DNA of 64,000 nt from an uncultured bacterium (GTDB taxonomy: Bacteria > Bacillota > Clostridia > Lachnospirales > Lachnospiraceae). The translations under genes and the position numbers were made by a program. Positions 6,565 through 16,735 of the stretch are shown here, piece by piece (the stretch's first letter is position 1; every line of letters starts with the position of its first letter). Where the stretch lies: the NCBI GenBank assembly GCA_905214875.1, contig CAJMNR010000014.1, forward strand, positions 1 to 64,000, read 5' to 3'. The notes beneath the pieces are model-generated. The model did not search any database and had not been told where the DNA came from. It saw only the letters and a program-made list of their open reading frames with translations.

Positions 6565-7449
6565 CTAGCTAATTACTGTCTTATTCTTCATAATAATAGG
6601 TTTTTCCTCTGTGCCATCTCCATATAAATCTGCTCTGCTAAGCAAATATTTCACAAGATCTTCCTCGGATGCAAACTTTGTTGTTTGATATGGTTCATCG
6701 GATGCAATTTTTTCTACAAACAATACACCCTCATCTTCTTGAAGTAAAACACCAACATGTCCTACAAAACGTTTATTTTCATAATTATCATGCACAAACA
6801 ACGTAATGAAAGAAATCTTGTCATTTTCTTCGAATTCAATTCCTCTTTTCTCCCATTCCTCTTGAATCTTCTCAACGTGCTCATCATATGTTGATCCTTC
6901 CGTTACTTCAATTGGATTAAGCAACGTCACAAATTTATCTTTTTGTTTCTTCAACACTTCATAACGTGGATCATTCTCAATTGCTTCCATATCAAACATT
7001 AAATAATTATCATACTGTTCAATCTTACTTCCAACCGTAATCATATCCTTCATTAATAAAAAGCCAGTCATACGGCAATTTGGATCCATTTGCAGATCCC
7101 CATTTTCTAATTCTCTCTGTTCTAAAAACACATCTTGATAATCTATCTCGGCTAAATCCGCCTTAGTAAATCCATCCTTGAAGGCTTTTACATCGCCTAC
7201 TCTGCTATTAAAATCTTGGGCCCAGTCCATGTAGATATCTGCACTATCCTGTGGAATTCCTGCTGCAATCAGCTTTTCTTTTACCTCTTCTTGTGTTTTC
7301 AAATCCACTAAGTTGGAATATTCCATGCTATTAGTTTGGTTATTATCTTCTGTTTTCGCATTTTCATCTGTTTTTGAATTACCGCATCCAGCTAAACAAG
7401 TTAACATAAATACCATTACCATAATTCGTGCGATGTTCTTTGTTTTCAT
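6565..7449 (-). CDS. DUF4300-family lipoprotein
   Basis: 294 residues. A signal peptide ends in the lipobox LAGC (Cys22), so it is anchored outside the membrane. A low-complexity linker rich in N, T, D and E covers about 23-42. The rest matches the DUF4300 pattern: YSNLVDLKTQEEVKEKLIAA, then MDPNCRMTGFLLMKDMI (about 131-147) and FVGHVGVLL. Function of the family is unknown. It is a single-gene unit with a perfect sigma-A promoter at 7486..7514. Confidence 0.75.
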   Translation of the reverse strand: MKTKNIARIMVMVFMLTCLAGCGNSKTDENAKTEDNNQTNSMEYSNLVDLKTQEEVKEKLIAAGIPQDSADIYMDWAQDFNSRVGDVKAFKDGFTKADLAEIDYQDVFLEQRELENGDLQMDPNCRMTGFLLMKDMITVGSKIEQYDNYLMFDMEAIENDPRYEVLKKQKDKFVTLLNPIEVTEGSTYDEHVEKIQEEWEKRGIEFEENDKISFITLFVHDNYENKRFVGHVGVLLQEDEGVLFVEKIASDEPYQTTKFASEEDLVKYLLSRADLYGDGTEEKPIIMKNKTVIS

Positions 7450-7485
7450 GGGTATCTCTCCTTATATTGCAATCTTCAACACCAT

Positions 7486-7514
7486 ATTATAGTGAGGCGG
7501 TATTATAGTGTCAA
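7486..7514 (-). promoter_or_regulatory. Consensus sigma-A promoter of the DUF4300 gene
   Basis: On the minus strand TTGACA (7509-7514), 17-base spacer, TATAAT (7486-7491). Both boxes are exact consensus. ATTATAGTG is repeated across the region, which could indicate a regulator site. Confidence 0.85.
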
Positions 7515-7663
7515 CCTACATTTTTTTCTAATGAAAGTAGATATTTCTAATGACAATAATCGAAGTTTAACACTACTTTTCTATCTTTATTGTATTCCAT
7601 TTATTAACTATAGAATAATCTAATCCCCCTATAACATCTTCATCTGATTGGTCTACTCAAATT

Positions 7664-7698
7664 AAAAAAGAGGAGTTCCATTAGGATCTCCTCTTTTT
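7664..7698. terminator. Terminator after the beta-galactosidase operon
   Basis: AAAAAGAGGAG / CTCCTCTTTTT stem with T tract on both strands, 20 bases past the stop of the last gene of the operon. Confidence 0.85.
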
Positions 7699-7720
7699 GT
7701 TAGCATTCAATTCTCTTCTT

Positions 7721-10489
7721 TTATTGGTGTTTTCCCATAACTACTGGTGCACAAATTCCAGCCTGTGGCCATTCTACATTACCATTTAAAATGACAACGG
7801 ATAGTACATGGCTGCCTGCCACATCAGAAGGCAGGTCTACTACCATATGGCCCGCGAAGGAATCGGTTCTTCTCGCTAGTTCCACGCCATCAAGATAGAT
7901 AAAGGCATGACCCTTTATATCGCCAAAATACAGATATCGTTTTTCTTCTGCTTTGCCAAAGTTAAATTTCGTGCGATATAGTCCATACTGATTTAATTTG
8001 TCTGCAAGCTCAGCCTGAGGAGCTCCTGTAAAGTTCACTGGCTCAAAACTGTTCATGTCATTTGCATCTACCTTTGGGTTTGGATCAGGCATTTCATCAA
8101 ACGTCCTATGGAATAGTCTCCATCCATCCACAATAATCTCTTCTTTTGGCATAATATATGGAATATAGGAAGCGGGTTCTACTAGAATAACAACCGTTAT
8201 AGGAGCCACCCCATCACAGTGTACAGTAACCTTCATTGCTTCCTCCAAGGCAGCTTTTATAATCGCTTGTGCCTTACCATGATATAAACTGCGATGATCT
8301 GCTACATCGTCTTCATGACTATTAGGATCACCATTTCCTACTCCAAGAAGTACAGCATTCTCTAACTCAAATCGTACGATCTGGTCCGTATCTGGAATCA
8401 CTGTACCTAATTCATCCACTAAAGAAACATTCACTACAACCGCCTCATATCCACCAGCATTTACGTAATCCTTGCTTGTCGTAACAACAAGTCTTGTAGG
8501 TTTACCTGCCGTATGCTGTGTATCTACTGCTGCTTCTTTACCATCACGATATCCCACTGCTTTTAATTCCCCGTCCTCGTAAGGGACCATGAATTCCACC
8601 TGCTCATATTTATCCGCAAGCTTTCTTCCAAGGCTTTTACGATTACAGAATAATTCCACTTCCTCACAGTTTGTAATAACCATGACACGAATGTCTTTTT
8701 TGTCTTCCTGTTTCTTGGTCCAAGGGGAAACAAGATGAACCATTGCCTCCTCCTTCCAAAATGCCTTATACATATAGCATGCGTCTTTTTCAAAACCACA
8801 GCTGTCATATGTTCCAAAGAAAGTTCCAACACTTGGCCATACAAATGGCGTAGGTTCACCGCGATAATCGAAGCCTGTCCATACAAAAGTTCCTGCAACA
8901 AATGGTCGCTCATTTACATATTTCCATGCATCTTTTACTGTATTTCCCCAAAGCGCACACTCGTCATCATAGCAGTTGATCAGATGGTCTTGTAGTCTTG
9001 TTTTATACTCACCACGAACCATAAATGCACTTGCAGTCTCAGAACCAATAAGAGGAACCGTAGGGAATTTTGCATGGAAATCATCATATCTTGCCGGGTT
9101 GTAGTTAATTCCTACTGCATCAAGAATAGTTGCCGCTCCCTCTTCTTCCATGTATCCGCCATTTAGGGCACCTAATACCGGCCGGGTATCATCTAGCGTT
9201 TTAATAAGAGCCTGCATACGTCCTGCCATTCTTCTACCCTTTCCAGTACCTTGCAATGGTTCTTCATTCAGTATGGAATACAAAATGACACTTGGATGAT
9301 TTCTTGCTCTTTTTACGATTCCTTGGAGTTCAAGAAGATTATCTGCTGCCGAACTAAACGTACGGTTCTCTTCCATAACCATAAGACCTAATCGGTCACA
9401 GATTTCCAAGATTTCTGGATCTGGGTTATGTGCCAGACGATACGCATTGGCACCTAGCTCTTTTAATAATTTAATACGATATTCTTTGACGGAATATGGC
9501 ACAGCCACACCAACACCGGCATGATCTTGATGGTTGCAAAAGCCCTTCAGCTTAATATTTTCACCATTTAGCCAGAATCCTGTCTCTGCATCTAAGTGAA
9601 TCGTACGAAATCCCGTTTCTATTATGGTATAATCCTGTTCTTTTCCATCATAGGACAAACTCACTTTAACCGTATATAACACAGGATTTTTAGGACTCCA
9701 AAGGGTTGGATTGTCAATCTGGATGATTGTTTTTAAACGCTCACTTCCATATCCATTCACAACACCAGACATAGCTGCTTCACTAACTAACTTACCATTT
9801 GGATTAAAAATTGCTGCTGTAACTACTACTTCTTTTTCATGTTCAAAAGAATTTGCAACCTCTACATTGACTTCTACATTCCATTCCGTTCCTTCTGCTT
9901 TTACTGGTTTCACAAAAACACCATCCGAAGCGATATGAACTGCCGATTTTTTCGTAAGCCATACGTTACGGTAGATTCCTGCCCCTTCATACCACCAGCC
10001 TTCCCAGGCAGTCGCATCAATTCGAATGGCAATTGTATTAGGGATCACGCCAAAATTGGCCATATCCGTCATATCAATTGTAAAACTGTTATATCCTGAA
10101 AAACTCCTTTTCAATATCTGCCCATTTATGTACACTTGTGCATCACAAGACATTCCTTCAAATTCTAGTTCAATCTGTTTGTCTTTGTCTTCGTCTGCAA
10201 GTGGAAACTGTATTCGATACCAGCCAATTCCACGTTCTTTATATCCCTGATTCGGAGAAGCGCTTTCCACTGCCTCGTGCTTTGTTACCCAGTCATGAGG
10301 CAGTTCTACTAACTCCCATCCAGAATCATCAAAACTTGCAGCCGCAGGACCTTTTGCTGCTCCTCCTTTCGAAAAACCATACACATCGTCATGGTTTTTG
10401 GTTGGTGGAAGAATAGAAAAGTCTTGCTCTATAAACTTCCAGCCCTTATTTAAGCAATATACCCCTAATTGTCTCTCATAATGTTTCAT
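7721..10489 (-). CDS. GH2 beta-galactosidase, intracellular
   Basis: 922 residues, no signal peptide. Order: GH2 sugar-binding jelly roll (about 10-185), Ig-like domain (about 190-295), TIM barrel (about 300-580), then Ig-like and C-terminal galactose-binding-like domains (DUF4982 type). The acid/base is E409 in SILNEEP and the nucleophile E484 in LIGSETAS. It hydrolyses terminal beta-galactosides in the cytoplasm. It is the last gene of the operon lacI-SBP-permeases, 18 bases after the MalG-type permease, which supports a transported galactoside as substrate and supply of galactose to the nearby gal genes. Another beta-glycoside specificity is possible. Confidence 0.88.
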   Translation of the reverse strand: MKHYERQLGVYCLNKGWKFIEQDFSILPPTKNHDDVYGFSKGGAAKGPAAASFDDSGWELVELPHDWVTKHEAVESASPNQGYKERGIGWYRIQFPLADEDKDKQIELEFEGMSCDAQVYINGQILKRSFSGYNSFTIDMTDMANFGVIPNTIAIRIDATAWEGWWYEGAGIYRNVWLTKKSAVHIASDGVFVKPVKAEGTEWNVEVNVEVANSFEHEKEVVVTAAIFNPNGKLVSEAAMSGVVNGYGSERLKTIIQIDNPTLWSPKNPVLYTVKVSLSYDGKEQDYTIIETGFRTIHLDAETGFWLNGENIKLKGFCNHQDHAGVGVAVPYSVKEYRIKLLKELGANAYRLAHNPDPEILEICDRLGLMVMEENRTFSSAADNLLELQGIVKRARNHPSVILYSILNEEPLQGTGKGRRMAGRMQALIKTLDDTRPVLGALNGGYMEEEGAATILDAVGINYNPARYDDFHAKFPTVPLIGSETASAFMVRGEYKTRLQDHLINCYDDECALWGNTVKDAWKYVNERPFVAGTFVWTGFDYRGEPTPFVWPSVGTFFGTYDSCGFEKDACYMYKAFWKEEAMVHLVSPWTKKQEDKKDIRVMVITNCEEVELFCNRKSLGRKLADKYEQVEFMVPYEDGELKAVGYRDGKEAAVDTQHTAGKPTRLVVTTSKDYVNAGGYEAVVVNVSLVDELGTVIPDTDQIVRFELENAVLLGVGNGDPNSHEDDVADHRSLYHGKAQAIIKAALEEAMKVTVHCDGVAPITVVILVEPASYIPYIMPKEEIIVDGWRLFHRTFDEMPDPNPKVDANDMNSFEPVNFTGAPQAELADKLNQYGLYRTKFNFGKAEEKRYLYFGDIKGHAFIYLDGVELARRTDSFAGHMVVDLPSDVAGSHVLSVVILNGNVEWPQAGICAPVVMGKHQ

Positions 10490-10507
10490 TCAATACTCTC
10501 CTTACGC

Positions 10508-11347
10508 TTATTCTTTTACTGCTGCACCACCAAGAGATGTAATCAGCATTTTCTGAGTGATTACAAAAAAGATAATGAATGGAATCGAAATCAATAAGGA
10601 ACCTGCTGCAAAATCTGCAAATAAGTTCTTCTTATCTGTTACAAAACTATATAGTCCTAATGCGATCGTTTGTACATTGGAAGAACGTAAGACCATCTTA
10701 GGGAAAATATAATCCATCCATGGTGCAGTAAAGCTTGTGATTGCCAAAAATACTACGATCGGTTTTGCAATTGGCATTACAACCTTCCTGAAAATCATAA
10801 AATGGTTCGCACCATCAATACGTGCAGCTTCATCTAAACTTTTTGGAATCGTATCTAGATAACTCTTAACCAACCATGTATTATATGGAATATTACCTGC
10901 AAGATATACTAAAACCAGTCCCCAAAGAGTATCCAAACCATTGATACGATATAGAATTACATAGATTGCAATCATACCTACAAAGGAAGGGAAAATCTGA
11001 AGGATTAATAATGTCATTAACAAGGATTTCTTTAATGTGAATTGAAATCTTGAAAATACATAAGCACTAAGGGCACATACGAACACCGTTCCGACCATAG
11101 TCGCTGTAGCAACAACAAATGTGTTAAAGAACCATAATGGATAATCCGTACTTGTAAATAATCGTTTAAAGTTAGCAAACGTACATCCATCACCAAATGG
11201 GACAATATTCAGCGCTGCAATATTCTGCTGTGGAGAAAATGCTGCACTCACTACATATACCATTGGATAAAGCACGATAAAGCTTGTCAAAAGCAGATAG
11301 ACCCAAACGAATCCATGGCTTATTTTTTTACCAATACCATTTCCCAT
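10508..11347 (-). CDS. Sugar ABC transporter permease, MalG type
   Basis: 279 residues with six membrane helices. The EAA loop that contacts the ATPase reads DEAARIDGANHFMIFRKVVM (about 177-196). Partner of the MalF-type permease, whose stop overlaps this gene's start by one base. No ATPase gene is present in the operon; such operons usually share a housekeeping MsmK/MalK-type ATPase encoded elsewhere. Confidence 0.92.
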   Translation of the reverse strand: MGNGIGKKISHGFVWVYLLLTSFIVLYPMVYVVSAAFSPQQNIAALNIVPFGDGCTFANFKRLFTSTDYPLWFFNTFVVATATMVGTVFVCALSAYVFSRFQFTLKKSLLMTLLILQIFPSFVGMIAIYVILYRINGLDTLWGLVLVYLAGNIPYNTWLVKSYLDTIPKSLDEAARIDGANHFMIFRKVVMPIAKPIVVFLAITSFTAPWMDYIFPKMVLRSSNVQTIALGLYSFVTDKKNLFADFAAGSLLISIPFIIFFVITQKMLITSLGGAAVKE

Positions 11348-12669
11348 TATACTTCGCCCTCCTTAAATGATTTTGTATTTCTGAAACTTATGATTGCAAA
11401 TGGTGCCATAACAAGGAAGATAATTACGGCTAATACTGATGCATAATTGTATTTCATCAACGTTACTGTCAAGTTGTAAATCCAAGTTACTAAGATATCG
11501 GTTCCACCCGCACTGGTAAGTGTACTGTCTGCCACTTTTGGAAGACCGCCAGTTAAGAAATAGATTGCACCGAAGTTATTGATATTGTGAGTAAATGACA
11601 TGATGATTAGTGGAGATGTCTGGAATAACACAAGTGGTAATGTGATTTTTCTAAAGATATAGAAAGGACTTGCTCCATCAATCTTTGCTGCCTCATAAAT
11701 ATCTGGTGAAATTGCAGTCATATTACCCATGATGAGCAACATGAAGTAGGAAAAACCAGCCCATAAGTTTACAAGTACACAGACAACTCGGCATAACCAG
11801 ACATCACTTAACCAAGGAATCGGGTCAGAAATCAGCCCTATTTGCATCAACGTACGGTTTACGATACCGAAGGAACCATTTAATAAGTTCTTCCAAACAA
11901 GCATACTTACAACTGCTGGCACCGCATATGGTAGGATAAAGATGGAACGAAATACTGGTTTGATCTTGATTTTACTTTCGTTTAAAACAACTGCCATGAT
12001 CAGACCACCTACATAGCAAGTTACCGTTGCTAAGAACCCCCATATAAGTGTCCAGATAGCAACTCTTGTAAATGCGCTTGTCCAAGTTGCTTTCCCGCCA
12101 AACATAGTAACAAAGTTATCAAATCCAACCCAATCTACCGTATTATTTGGTGGAATATGTTCTGGTGCAGAATAGTTGGTAAATGCAACACATGCAGAAA
12201 ACACAAGTGGTACAACTACAAAGAACAGGATTAAGAATACTGCTGGCATAAGTCCTACAACTGGGAATGCCTTTCCAGAAAGCACACTGGAAAATCCTTT
12301 CTTAACTTTTAACTTCCCGCTGATACAATACTCTTTATATTCACTTAACGCACTGCGGACAGATAATATGTAACATAAGAGAATGATACCAATGATAGCA
12401 AGTACGATGATACCATCGATCAACATAAACATAGAGTTATTTCTTAATTTCACAGGTACCCCAGGCTGTGGTGAACCAAGGGTAATCATTCCAATGATCT
12501 TTTCAACAAAAAATGGAATCGATAACAAAGAAATCAATTCAATGAACGCAAACACTAGTCCCTTCACATATTGTTTAAAGTAAAGGATATGGCTTAATCC
12601 CATAAACAAAATCGAGGTCACCATTACTTTCTTTTTAGAACTTCCATCTATTTTTAAAGTAGTATCCAT
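11347..12669 (-). CDS. Sugar ABC transporter permease, MalF type
   Basis: 440 residues, longer than average because of an N-terminal extension with two extra membrane helices (about 15-115) before the conserved permease core. EAA loop: YEAAKIDGASPFYIFRKITL (about 336-355). It pairs with the MalG-type protein to form the membrane channel for the sugar bound by 12752..13993. AGGAG precedes the ATG. Confidence 0.92.
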   Translation of the reverse strand: MDTTLKIDGSSKKKVMVTSILFMGLSHILYFKQYVKGLVFAFIELISLLSIPFFVEKIIGMITLGSPQPGVPVKLRNNSMFMLIDGIIVLAIIGIILLCYILSVRSALSEYKEYCISGKLKVKKGFSSVLSGKAFPVVGLMPAVFLILFFVVVPLVFSACVAFTNYSAPEHIPPNNTVDWVGFDNFVTMFGGKATWTSAFTRVAIWTLIWGFLATVTCYVGGLIMAVVLNESKIKIKPVFRSIFILPYAVPAVVSMLVWKNLLNGSFGIVNRTLMQIGLISDPIPWLSDVWLCRVVCVLVNLWAGFSYFMLLIMGNMTAISPDIYEAAKIDGASPFYIFRKITLPLVLFQTSPLIIMSFTHNINNFGAIYFLTGGLPKVADSTLTSAGGTDILVTWIYNLTVTLMKYNYASVLAVIIFLVMAPFAIISFRNTKSFKEGEV

Positions 12670-12688
12670 AATTTTCTCCTTTAATGAA

Positions 12689-12720
12689 GAAAAGCCAGTC
12701 TCTTCTTATAGAAAAAATGG
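12689..12720 (-). terminator. Intra-operon hairpin between binding protein and permease genes
   Basis: On the minus strand AGCCA ... TGGCT followed by TTTTC. Such partial terminators or mRNA-stabilising hairpins commonly raise binding-protein levels relative to permeases. Confidence 0.5.
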
Positions 12721-12751
12721 CTCTTCTTCTAAACTTAATTCTTACAACTTG

Positions 12752-13993
12752 TTACTTCTCTAAAATAGCCGTATTACAAGAATCCAATTCTTTTTTCACG
12801 TCCGCACCATCCCAAATGTTTGCACATGCACTTTTCATTGGATCCCAGAAGTTAACTACTTTTGGAATAGAAGGTGTTGGATAAGCATATTGTAACTGTT
12901 CTTGGAAACCTTTAATATATTCGCTATCTACATCGATCGATGTAGAAGGAATTGCTCCTGTTAATTCATAACGTAATTGTTGCATTTCATCAGAAATCAA
13001 GAATTTAGCAAATGCTTCTGCTTCTGCTGGATGGTTTGTGTATGCAGAAACTTGCATTGTACGTGCACCAGAGAATGAAGCCGATGGAGTAGATTGTCCT
13101 GGTAAACTTGGCAATGTAGTTACACCAAATTTAAGACCTGCTTTTTCACAAGAAGCAACATTCCATGGACCAGTAATGTACATTGCTGCTTTACCGCTTG
13201 TAAATGCTGCTAAACAAACGGAGTTATCAGAAATATCTGCGGATGGTACATCTAGATATTTTCTAAATGATTGAAAATATGTCATGCCAGTAACTGCATC
13301 ATCACTATTCATATAAGAATTGGTTGCATCTGTACCGTCTGCTCCAAATAATTTATTTCCATTTAATCCAGTAAAGATTGGTGAATAATACGCATCTCCT
13401 ACATTCCAGATGATTCCGTATTTTCCGTTACCATTAAACTCTTTACAAATATTTTCAACTTCTTCCCATGTCTTTGGTGCTTCTTTTACAAGCTCCTTAT
13501 TGTAGAATAAAGCATAAGTTTCATCCGACACTGGATATCCATAGATTTTACCTTGATATGTAACTGCACTTTCGCAAGATGCTGCAACTTTTCCTTTTAC
13601 ATCCTCTTCATTGGTCACTGCTAAGATATGTCCACCTGTTACTAACTCACCAATTGTATTACTTGGAGTTGCGAAAACATCAGCGCCTACACCAGACGGT
13701 CCATCTAATGCAATCTGTGTATTTGCATCGCCAACTTCTACATTTTCATACTGGATCTTAATGTTTGGATATTTTTTCGTAAAAGCTTCTCCAGCCTTTT
13801 TAATAAACTCTTCTGTTTCTCCCGAAGATTCCCACACTTTTAATGTGATATTCTCCGTTGTCAGCTCACTACTTCCCTGACCTGCTGTTGTATCTGTTCC
13901 AGATGCTGCACCCCCACTGCTTTTACCGCATCCTGCTAGCATCGTACCTACCATTGAAACACCAAGCATTAAAGTAACCATTTTCTTTCTCAT
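12752..13993 (-). CDS. Sugar-binding lipoprotein of ABC transporter
   Basis: 413 residues from the second in-frame ATG, which is 8 bases from GGAGGAG (the first ATG is too close). Signal peptide with lipobox LAGC, then a GS/T-rich linker and a family 1 extracellular solute-binding fold: ITLKVWESSGETEEFIKKAG and DVFATPSNTIGELV near the N-lobe, GKAAMYITGPWNV in the middle. It captures an oligosaccharide or galactoside for the adjacent permeases. Start of the transport part of the operon, 26 bases after the LacI gene. Confidence 0.9.
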   Translation of the reverse strand: MRKKMVTLMLGVSMVGTMLAGCGKSSGGAASGTDTTAGQGSSELTTENITLKVWESSGETEEFIKKAGEAFTKKYPNIKIQYENVEVGDANTQIALDGPSGVGADVFATPSNTIGELVTGGHILAVTNEEDVKGKVAASCESAVTYQGKIYGYPVSDETYALFYNKELVKEAPKTWEEVENICKEFNGNGKYGIIWNVGDAYYSPIFTGLNGNKLFGADGTDATNSYMNSDDAVTGMTYFQSFRKYLDVPSADISDNSVCLAAFTSGKAAMYITGPWNVASCEKAGLKFGVTTLPSLPGQSTPSASFSGARTMQVSAYTNHPAEAEAFAKFLISDEMQQLRYELTGAIPSTSIDVDSEYIKGFQEQLQYAYPTPSIPKVVNFWDPMKSACANIWDGADVKKELDSCNTAILEK

Positions 13994-14019
13994 ACACATT
14001 CTCCTCCATTGATTAAAAG

Positions 14020-15042
14020 TCAGATCGTTTTCGTTGAAGCTCTTAATACAATATCATAGCCAAGCAGTGTCCTCTTAGGCACTTCTTTTCCCTCTATCAA
14101 GTCAAGCAGTACTCGGCAACTTTCAATACCAAGTGCCTTTGTATCAAATTGCAAAGCTGTAATCGCCGGATTATTGCTTTGCAACACGGCACTATCATAA
14201 AAAGATGCCACTTTGATATCTCTTGGTACTACTACATTTTCTTGGCTAAGTTTTTGCAGAACATAATGGCAAATCTTATCATCCATACATAAGATTCCAT
14301 CTACCCTATGCTTTAAGATTTCCTGCACTGCTTTTTCCACCATCAGCCTTGTATTGCATTCCAGATATATGTCTTCCTTATCTGGTACGATATGGTTGTT
14401 CTCACAGCCCTTACGGAAACCTTCATAACGGTTTCTACTTACAATATGGTTGGAATTACAGCCAATAAATGCTATGTTCTTGATTGATTGTGTAATTAAC
14501 AGCGAAGTCAGTTCTCTACAAGCCTCTACATGATCATTATCGACCTGCGTAATCTCACTATGTTCGGAACTACCAATCACAACAAACGGAATTTTACTTT
14601 CCATTAAATATTGTTCCTGGGGATCATTAGTTAATGTTCTTGTAAGAATGATTCCATCCACTTTTCTGTTTTCTACAATACGCTTTAATCTTGAAATATC
14701 ATCTGTGCTGATGGTTGTTACAATTACATCATAATTCATACTCGTTGCCATTTCACAAATTCCAAGCAAGCAATGCTGGAAAAACGGAATTTCATTTAAG
14801 TCTTGATCGTCTGGCAGTATGACACCAATATTGAATGTCTTTGACTGCGCAAGACTTTGCGCAATTCCATTCGGTTTATACCCGTATTTTTCACAACACT
14901 CCATCACTCTATCGCGAACTTCTTTGCTGATTCTTCCGTTCCCTGAAATTGCTCGAGATACTGTAGATTTTGAACATCCAAGCTCTGCTGCGATATCACT
15001 TATTGTAATTTTTTTCGGATTATTTCTTACTTCATTAGCCAT
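14020..15042 (-). CDS. LacI-family regulator of the galactoside operon
   Basis: 340 residues. N-terminal HTH: ITISDIAAELGCSKSTVSRA followed by ISGNGRISKEVRDRV (about 12-46); then a periplasmic-binding-like sugar sensor domain with NIGVILPDDQDLNEIPFF. First gene of the operon it presumably controls. A LacI-type operator (15063..15074) lies between its promoter and start, indicating autoregulation of the whole operon. Effector unknown, likely a galactoside. Confidence 0.9.
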   Translation of the reverse strand: MANEVRNNPKKITISDIAAELGCSKSTVSRAISGNGRISKEVRDRVMECCEKYGYKPNGIAQSLAQSKTFNIGVILPDDQDLNEIPFFQHCLLGICEMATSMNYDVIVTTISTDDISRLKRIVENRKVDGIILTRTLTNDPQEQYLMESKIPFVVIGSSEHSEITQVDNDHVEACRELTSLLITQSIKNIAFIGCNSNHIVSRNRYEGFRKGCENNHIVPDKEDIYLECNTRLMVEKAVQEILKHRVDGILCMDDKICHYVLQKLSQENVVVPRDIKVASFYDSAVLQSNNPAITALQFDTKALGIESCRVLLDLIEGKEVPKRTLLGYDIVLRASTKTI

Positions 15043-15062
15043 CTCTTCATCTTCCCCCTAGT

Positions 15063-15074
15063 GCAATCGGTTGC
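15063..15074. promoter_or_regulatory. LacI-type operator
   Basis: GCAATCGGTTGC, a near-perfect 12-base palindrome with the central CG typical of LacI-family operators, placed just downstream of the promoter and 20 bases before the LacI start codon. Confidence 0.7.
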
Positions 15075-15085
15075 TCTATGTTTAT

Positions 15086-15114
15086 ATGGTAACACTTTCC
15101 ATTTATATTGTCAA
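15086..15114 (-). promoter_or_regulatory. Promoter of the galactoside operon
   Basis: TTGACA (15109-15114) and TACCAT (15086-15091) on the minus strand with a 17-base spacer. Confidence 0.65.
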
Positions 15115-15150
15115 TCTGTATATTTTTAACGTATTTTTATCTTTTAATTA

Positions 15151-15190
15151 TAAAAAATGCACAACCCCAGTTTTAAAAGAGTTGTGCATC
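15151..15190 (-). terminator. Terminator of galKET
   Basis: GATGCACAAC / GTTGTGCAT stem then TTTTTT on the minus strand, 30 bases past the galT stop. It separates the Leloir operon from the lacI promoter downstream. Confidence 0.85.
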
Positions 15191-15218
15191 TTTGTTCAAT
15201 TCTTATTTTTTCTTTGCT

Positions 15219-16721
15219 CTACTGTTGCCCTAGTTGCTCTAAGAAACGCATAAATGCCTTTCTTCCTTCTGGATTGCATTTGTAAACGCCTGCATCTTCT
15301 AGCACTTTGGTAAACACCTTGCCCACTTCCTGCTGTAACACAGCATATACATTCTCTTCGGTCAACGTTTCATACGTATCTTTCCAGCTTTCCACCCATT
15401 TCTTGTGCTTCATAAGTTCTGGGTGTTGTTCAAACTCTTCTCCTGATAGAATAACGTTTCCAAGCAGCTCTAATTCCTTCTTAAGTCTAGAAGGCAACAC
15501 TGCAAGTCCCATTACTTCGATCAGGCCAATATTTTCTTTCTTGATATGATGATATTCTTCTCGTGGATGGTATACGCCATATGGAGACTCTTTCGTCGTT
15601 ATATTATTACGAAGTACTAAATCCAGTTCAAACTTGCCATCACGATATCTTGCAATCGGTGTAATGGTATTATGTCGGACACCATCGGTCTCGGCAAAGA
15701 CAAATGCCTCTTCATCCGTATACGTTCTCCAATTGTTCAAGATATGGTCTGCCAATGCAACAAGGCGTTTTTCATCTGCAGACTTGATTCGGATTACAGA
15801 TAATGGCCATTTGACGATAGCTGAGTCCACGTCTTCATATCCTTTTACGCTAAACTCATACTCAGACTGTGCTCTTGCCATAGCAAATTCATAACACCCA
15901 CCCTGATAGTGGTCGTGGGTAAGGATTGATCCACCTACGATTGGTAAATCTGCATTGGATCCAATAAAATAATGTGGGAACTGCTTTACAAATTCTAATA
16001 GTCTTGTGAAGCATTCCTTATCAATCTTCATTGGCGTATGCTCATTGTTAAGCAGAATGCAGTGTTCCTTGTAATACACATAAGGAGAATACTGCAGACT
16101 CCATTCTTTTCCCAGTAATGTAACAGGCATTACTCTATGGTTTTGTCTTGCTGGATGATTTGCATTGCCGGCATAGCCTACATTCTCTTTACAAAGCAGA
16201 CACTTTGGATAACTTGATTGCTTTACGGTTCCTGCTAATGCAATCTCCCTTGGATCTTTTTCTGGCTTGGATAAATTAATTGTAATATCAATCACACCAT
16301 AGTCGGTATCAACCGTCCATTTTTCATCTTTCTTTACACGGTCTTCGCGAATATAATTCGTGTCCTTGCTAAACTGATAAAAATAATCGGTTGCTTTTTT
16401 TGGCGACTGGCTATAACAACGTTGAAACTCGCGAATCACTTCACTTGGTCTTGGTGTCAGAATCCCCATTAACTTCGTATCAAACAAATCACGATATGTG
16501 ATTGTATTGCTTTCTAGCATTCCATGCTCTGCTGCATAATCCACTAATTCATCAAGGATTTCACTAATTTTTCTTGTTTCCTTGCCAACCTTTTGTTCTT
16601 CGTATTCGTCAATTGAAAATAGCTCTAACAACTGATTCGTACAATAAATACGGTCACTTTCTTCAATTAGTCCTGTATTTATTCCATACTGTACAAATTC
16701 TGCGATACATTTTATCATCAT
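15219..16721 (-). CDS. galT: Galactose-1-phosphate uridylyltransferase (Firmicute type)
   Basis: 500 residues, the length of the Firmicute GalT class. It exchanges UMP between UDP-glucose and galactose-1-phosphate. The N-terminal domain includes CLLCKENVGYAGNANHPARQ (about 171-190), and the central part carries GGSILTHDHYQGGCYEF with the His cluster. The C-terminal domain has EEYHHIKKENIGLIEVMGLA. Third gene of galK-galE-galT, 14 bases after galE. Confidence 0.95.
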   Translation of the reverse strand: MMIKCIAEFVQYGINTGLIEESDRIYCTNQLLELFSIDEYEEQKVGKETRKISEILDELVDYAAEHGMLESNTITYRDLFDTKLMGILTPRPSEVIREFQRCYSQSPKKATDYFYQFSKDTNYIREDRVKKDEKWTVDTDYGVIDITINLSKPEKDPREIALAGTVKQSSYPKCLLCKENVGYAGNANHPARQNHRVMPVTLLGKEWSLQYSPYVYYKEHCILLNNEHTPMKIDKECFTRLLEFVKQFPHYFIGSNADLPIVGGSILTHDHYQGGCYEFAMARAQSEYEFSVKGYEDVDSAIVKWPLSVIRIKSADEKRLVALADHILNNWRTYTDEEAFVFAETDGVRHNTITPIARYRDGKFELDLVLRNNITTKESPYGVYHPREEYHHIKKENIGLIEVMGLAVLPSRLKKELELLGNVILSGEEFEQHPELMKHKKWVESWKDTYETLTEENVYAVLQQEVGKVFTKVLEDAGVYKCNPEGRKAFMRFLEQLGQQ

Positions 16722-16735
16722 ACTTCACACCTCGT